Shown here: positions 5,344 through 6,309 of the stretch, piece by piece
Layout: every line of letters starts with the position of its first letter
Position numbering within the stretch: position 1 is the first letter of the stretch
Assembly (NCBI GenBank): GCA_964390115.1
Contig: CAYMGT010000044.1
Location: 1-6,309 of the forward strand
Source: JAIPJA01 sp964390115
GTDB taxonomy: Bacteria > Patescibacteriota > Patescibacteriia > Patescibacteriales > UBA12465
DNA length: 6,309 bases
Direction: 5' to 3'
Position numbers and translations under genes: made by a program
Notes under the pieces: generated by a model
Seen by the model: only the letters and a program-made list of their open reading frames with translations
Told to the model about the DNA's origin: nothing
Databases searched by the model: none

Positions 5344-6231
5344 TTATATTTCTATATAAAATTGAAAATATACGTTGAAAAATTTTTCCGGTAAAACTAC
5401 GTATCCAGCTCCAAATAGAGCATTAACGCTAAAGGGTAATTTTTCCCACTTTTTACTTAGCGTCTTAGTCAGACCTACTTCCAAATGTTCATCGGGGTTA
5501 AGCCTTATTTCGGCATAATCTTTTTCTTGAAAATACATACTAGCGTATGGGCTTATGCCATTTCGCAGATTAAGAAGTAAGAGGCTGGATGTATATTCTT
5601 GATTCTTGAATATAGTTAAATCTATCCACTGACTTTTCAAACGAAGCGAACCTCCAAAGATGGAGTCTAAATCAAAATTAAAAGCTGTAGAAATTTCCCA
5701 GCCTTGCAACTCTGTTTTGTATCCAAGTTGATACTCAGCTTGTCCATTTAAGCTACGGTAAACACCAGCATATCCAGTGTTGGCATCGTTAATTTTAAAA
5801 ATTAGATTTGAACCTAGTCCACTACCAGGAATTACTCCTAGTGACGGTGGTTCAAAATGTCCACCAGCGGAAACCGGTAAAGGGCGGTTTAAAAAGCAGA
5901 TTGGTTTTGGCATTAGTCCAACTTGTATGTCTAACCATGATAGTATCGGCATTTGCCACCTAATAGTGGGAATTGTACCTAAGTTAGAGTCATAGGTTCC
6001 GGCTAACATTAGTTCGCCTACTTTTGTTTGGATTTTTTTTAAGCCTCCAATACGAATGGAGGTTGTGGCATTGTAGTCGGGAAAAGTGCTGTCCAGTGAG
6101 AAACTGGTAGTCGTTAAAGAGCCGACATATAGGTTGTCAAAAAATCCATCAACTTTTTTAATTGTTTGTGCAGTTACAGAAGTGCAGAAAACAAAAAATA
6201 CTCCAACTAGAAATACATTTACTTTTTTCAT
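5344..6231 (-). CDS. Secreted, beta-strand-rich protein of unknown function (possible beta-barrel)
   Basis: I do not recognise this 295-residue protein. It opens with a clear signal peptide: MKK, a hydrophobic core (5-16) and a probable cleavage site after VTA (A21|Q22). C16 is not in a lipobox, so it is not a lipoprotein. The mature part has no further membrane helix. From about 140 onward it shows alternating polar/hydrophobic segments separated by short turns, for example AEYQLGYKTEL (165-175), GSLRLKSQWIDLTIF (194-208), EHLEVGLTKTL (248-258) and FFNVYFQFYIEI (284-295). This pattern is typical of antiparallel beta barrels. The last residue is Ile, not the usual Phe/Trp of a BAM substrate. 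A Pro/Gly-rich stretch (117-140) may be a plug or loop. The gene stands alone, ends at a strong terminator, and in parts has higher GC than its neighbours. No Shine-Dalgarno is present. Confidence 0.8.
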   Translation of the reverse strand: MKKVNVFLVGVFFVFCTSVTAQTIKKVDGFFDNLYVGSLTTTSFSLDSTFPDYNATTSIRIGGLKKIQTKVGELMLAGTYDSNLGTIPTIRWQMPILSWLDIQVGLMPKPICFLNRPLPVSAGGHFEPPSLGVIPGSGLGSNLIFKINDANTGYAGVYRSLNGQAEYQLGYKTELQGWEISTAFNFDLDSIFGGSLRLKSQWIDLTIFKNQEYTSSLLLLNLRNGISPYASMYFQEKDYAEIRLNPDEHLEVGLTKTLSKKWEKLPFSVNALFGAGYVVLPEKFFNVYFQFYIEI

Positions 6232-6281
6232 GTTTTATTTATTTTTAATGAACAACGCAATTTCCGTTTTGAAGTGCAACT

Positions 6282-6309
6282 TTTATAAGCTAAAATATAT
6301 GCATATGAA
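6282..6309 (-). promoter_or_regulatory. Weak candidate promoter for the secreted-protein gene
   Basis: On the minus strand TTCATA (6309-6304, four of six) and TATAAA (6287-6282, five of six) are separated by 16 bp. This would leave a leader of about 45 bases before the ATG at 6231. The window ends here, so a better promoter further upstream cannot be excluded. Confidence 0.25.

Noticed and set aside
5777..5995. A 72-codon plus-strand open frame opposite the secreted-protein gene
   Set aside because: It lies wholly antisense within a gene that has a signal peptide and its own terminator. It has no promoter or ribosome site, and its product shows no domain-like pattern.
65..6231. Possible alternative genetic code (UGA read as Gly, as in Gracilibacteria/Absconditabacteria), suggested because no gene ends in TGA
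   Set aside because: All genes are full length under the standard code with no in-frame TGA. A recoded genome should show in-frame TGA. Absence of TGA stops among nine AT-rich genes is explained by TAA preference.
6297..6306. Perfect 10-bp palindrome ATATGCATAT upstream of the secreted-protein gene
   Set aside because: Short A/T-rich palindromes are frequent by chance in such DNA, there is only one copy, and the window ends here, so an operator cannot be supported.

Overview
The window is AT-rich bacterial chromosomal DNA with tightly packed genes. It most resembles a member of the Candidate Phyla Radiation (Patescibacteria, Parcubacteria-like). This placement is an inference from four things: the low GC content; the lack of a Shine-Dalgarno sequence at any of the nine start codons; a divergent thymidylate kinase with a GINNLGKST P-loop; and a small archaeal-type (COG0237/UPF0200-like) P-loop kinase inside a nucleotide operon. 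No rRNA or other phylogenetic marker is present to confirm it. The standard genetic code is sufficient for every gene.

Left part (1-1453, plus strand): an extended -10 promoter drives a two-gene unit. The first gene is a cation/Ca2+ exchanger whose alpha repeats resemble animal K+-dependent Na+/Ca2+ exchangers (NCKX) more than the common bacterial YrbG type. Three bases later comes an unidentified 105-residue protein with two predicted membrane helices. This unit converges on the next block with only 11 bases between stop codons.

Centre (1465-5184, minus strand, read from right to left): a pyrimidine deoxynucleotide operon in the order dcd, thyA, dihydrofolate reductase, UPF0200-like kinase, adk, tmk-like. 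Together these could take dCTP to dUMP (Dcd, probably the bifunctional dUMP-forming type), dUMP to dTMP (ThyA), recycle the dihydrofolate (DHFR), and phosphorylate dTMP (Tmk-like), with Adk rebalancing adenylates. A promoter with 17-bp spacing lies ahead of dcd. A near-perfect TTGACA-16-TATAAT promoter lies at the end of adk and should give tmk its own transcript. That transcript would begin at a small hairpin followed by a U-rich tract, which may be a terminator or attenuator.

Right part (5291-6309, minus strand): a separate one-gene unit encoding a secreted, beta-strand-rich protein of 295 residues with a signal peptide. It is closed by a strong intrinsic terminator (11-bp perfect stem, 8-U tail). 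Parts of this gene are clearly richer in G+C than its neighbours. A barrel-like exported protein is unexpected if the host really is a CPR bacterium, a group generally thought to lack an outer membrane.

No RNA genes, CRISPR arrays, insertion sequences or long repeats were seen. The items most worth following up are the NCKX-like exchanger, the unassigned kinase inside the thymidylate operon, the divergent Tmk with its own promoter and leader hairpin, and the barrel-like protein.
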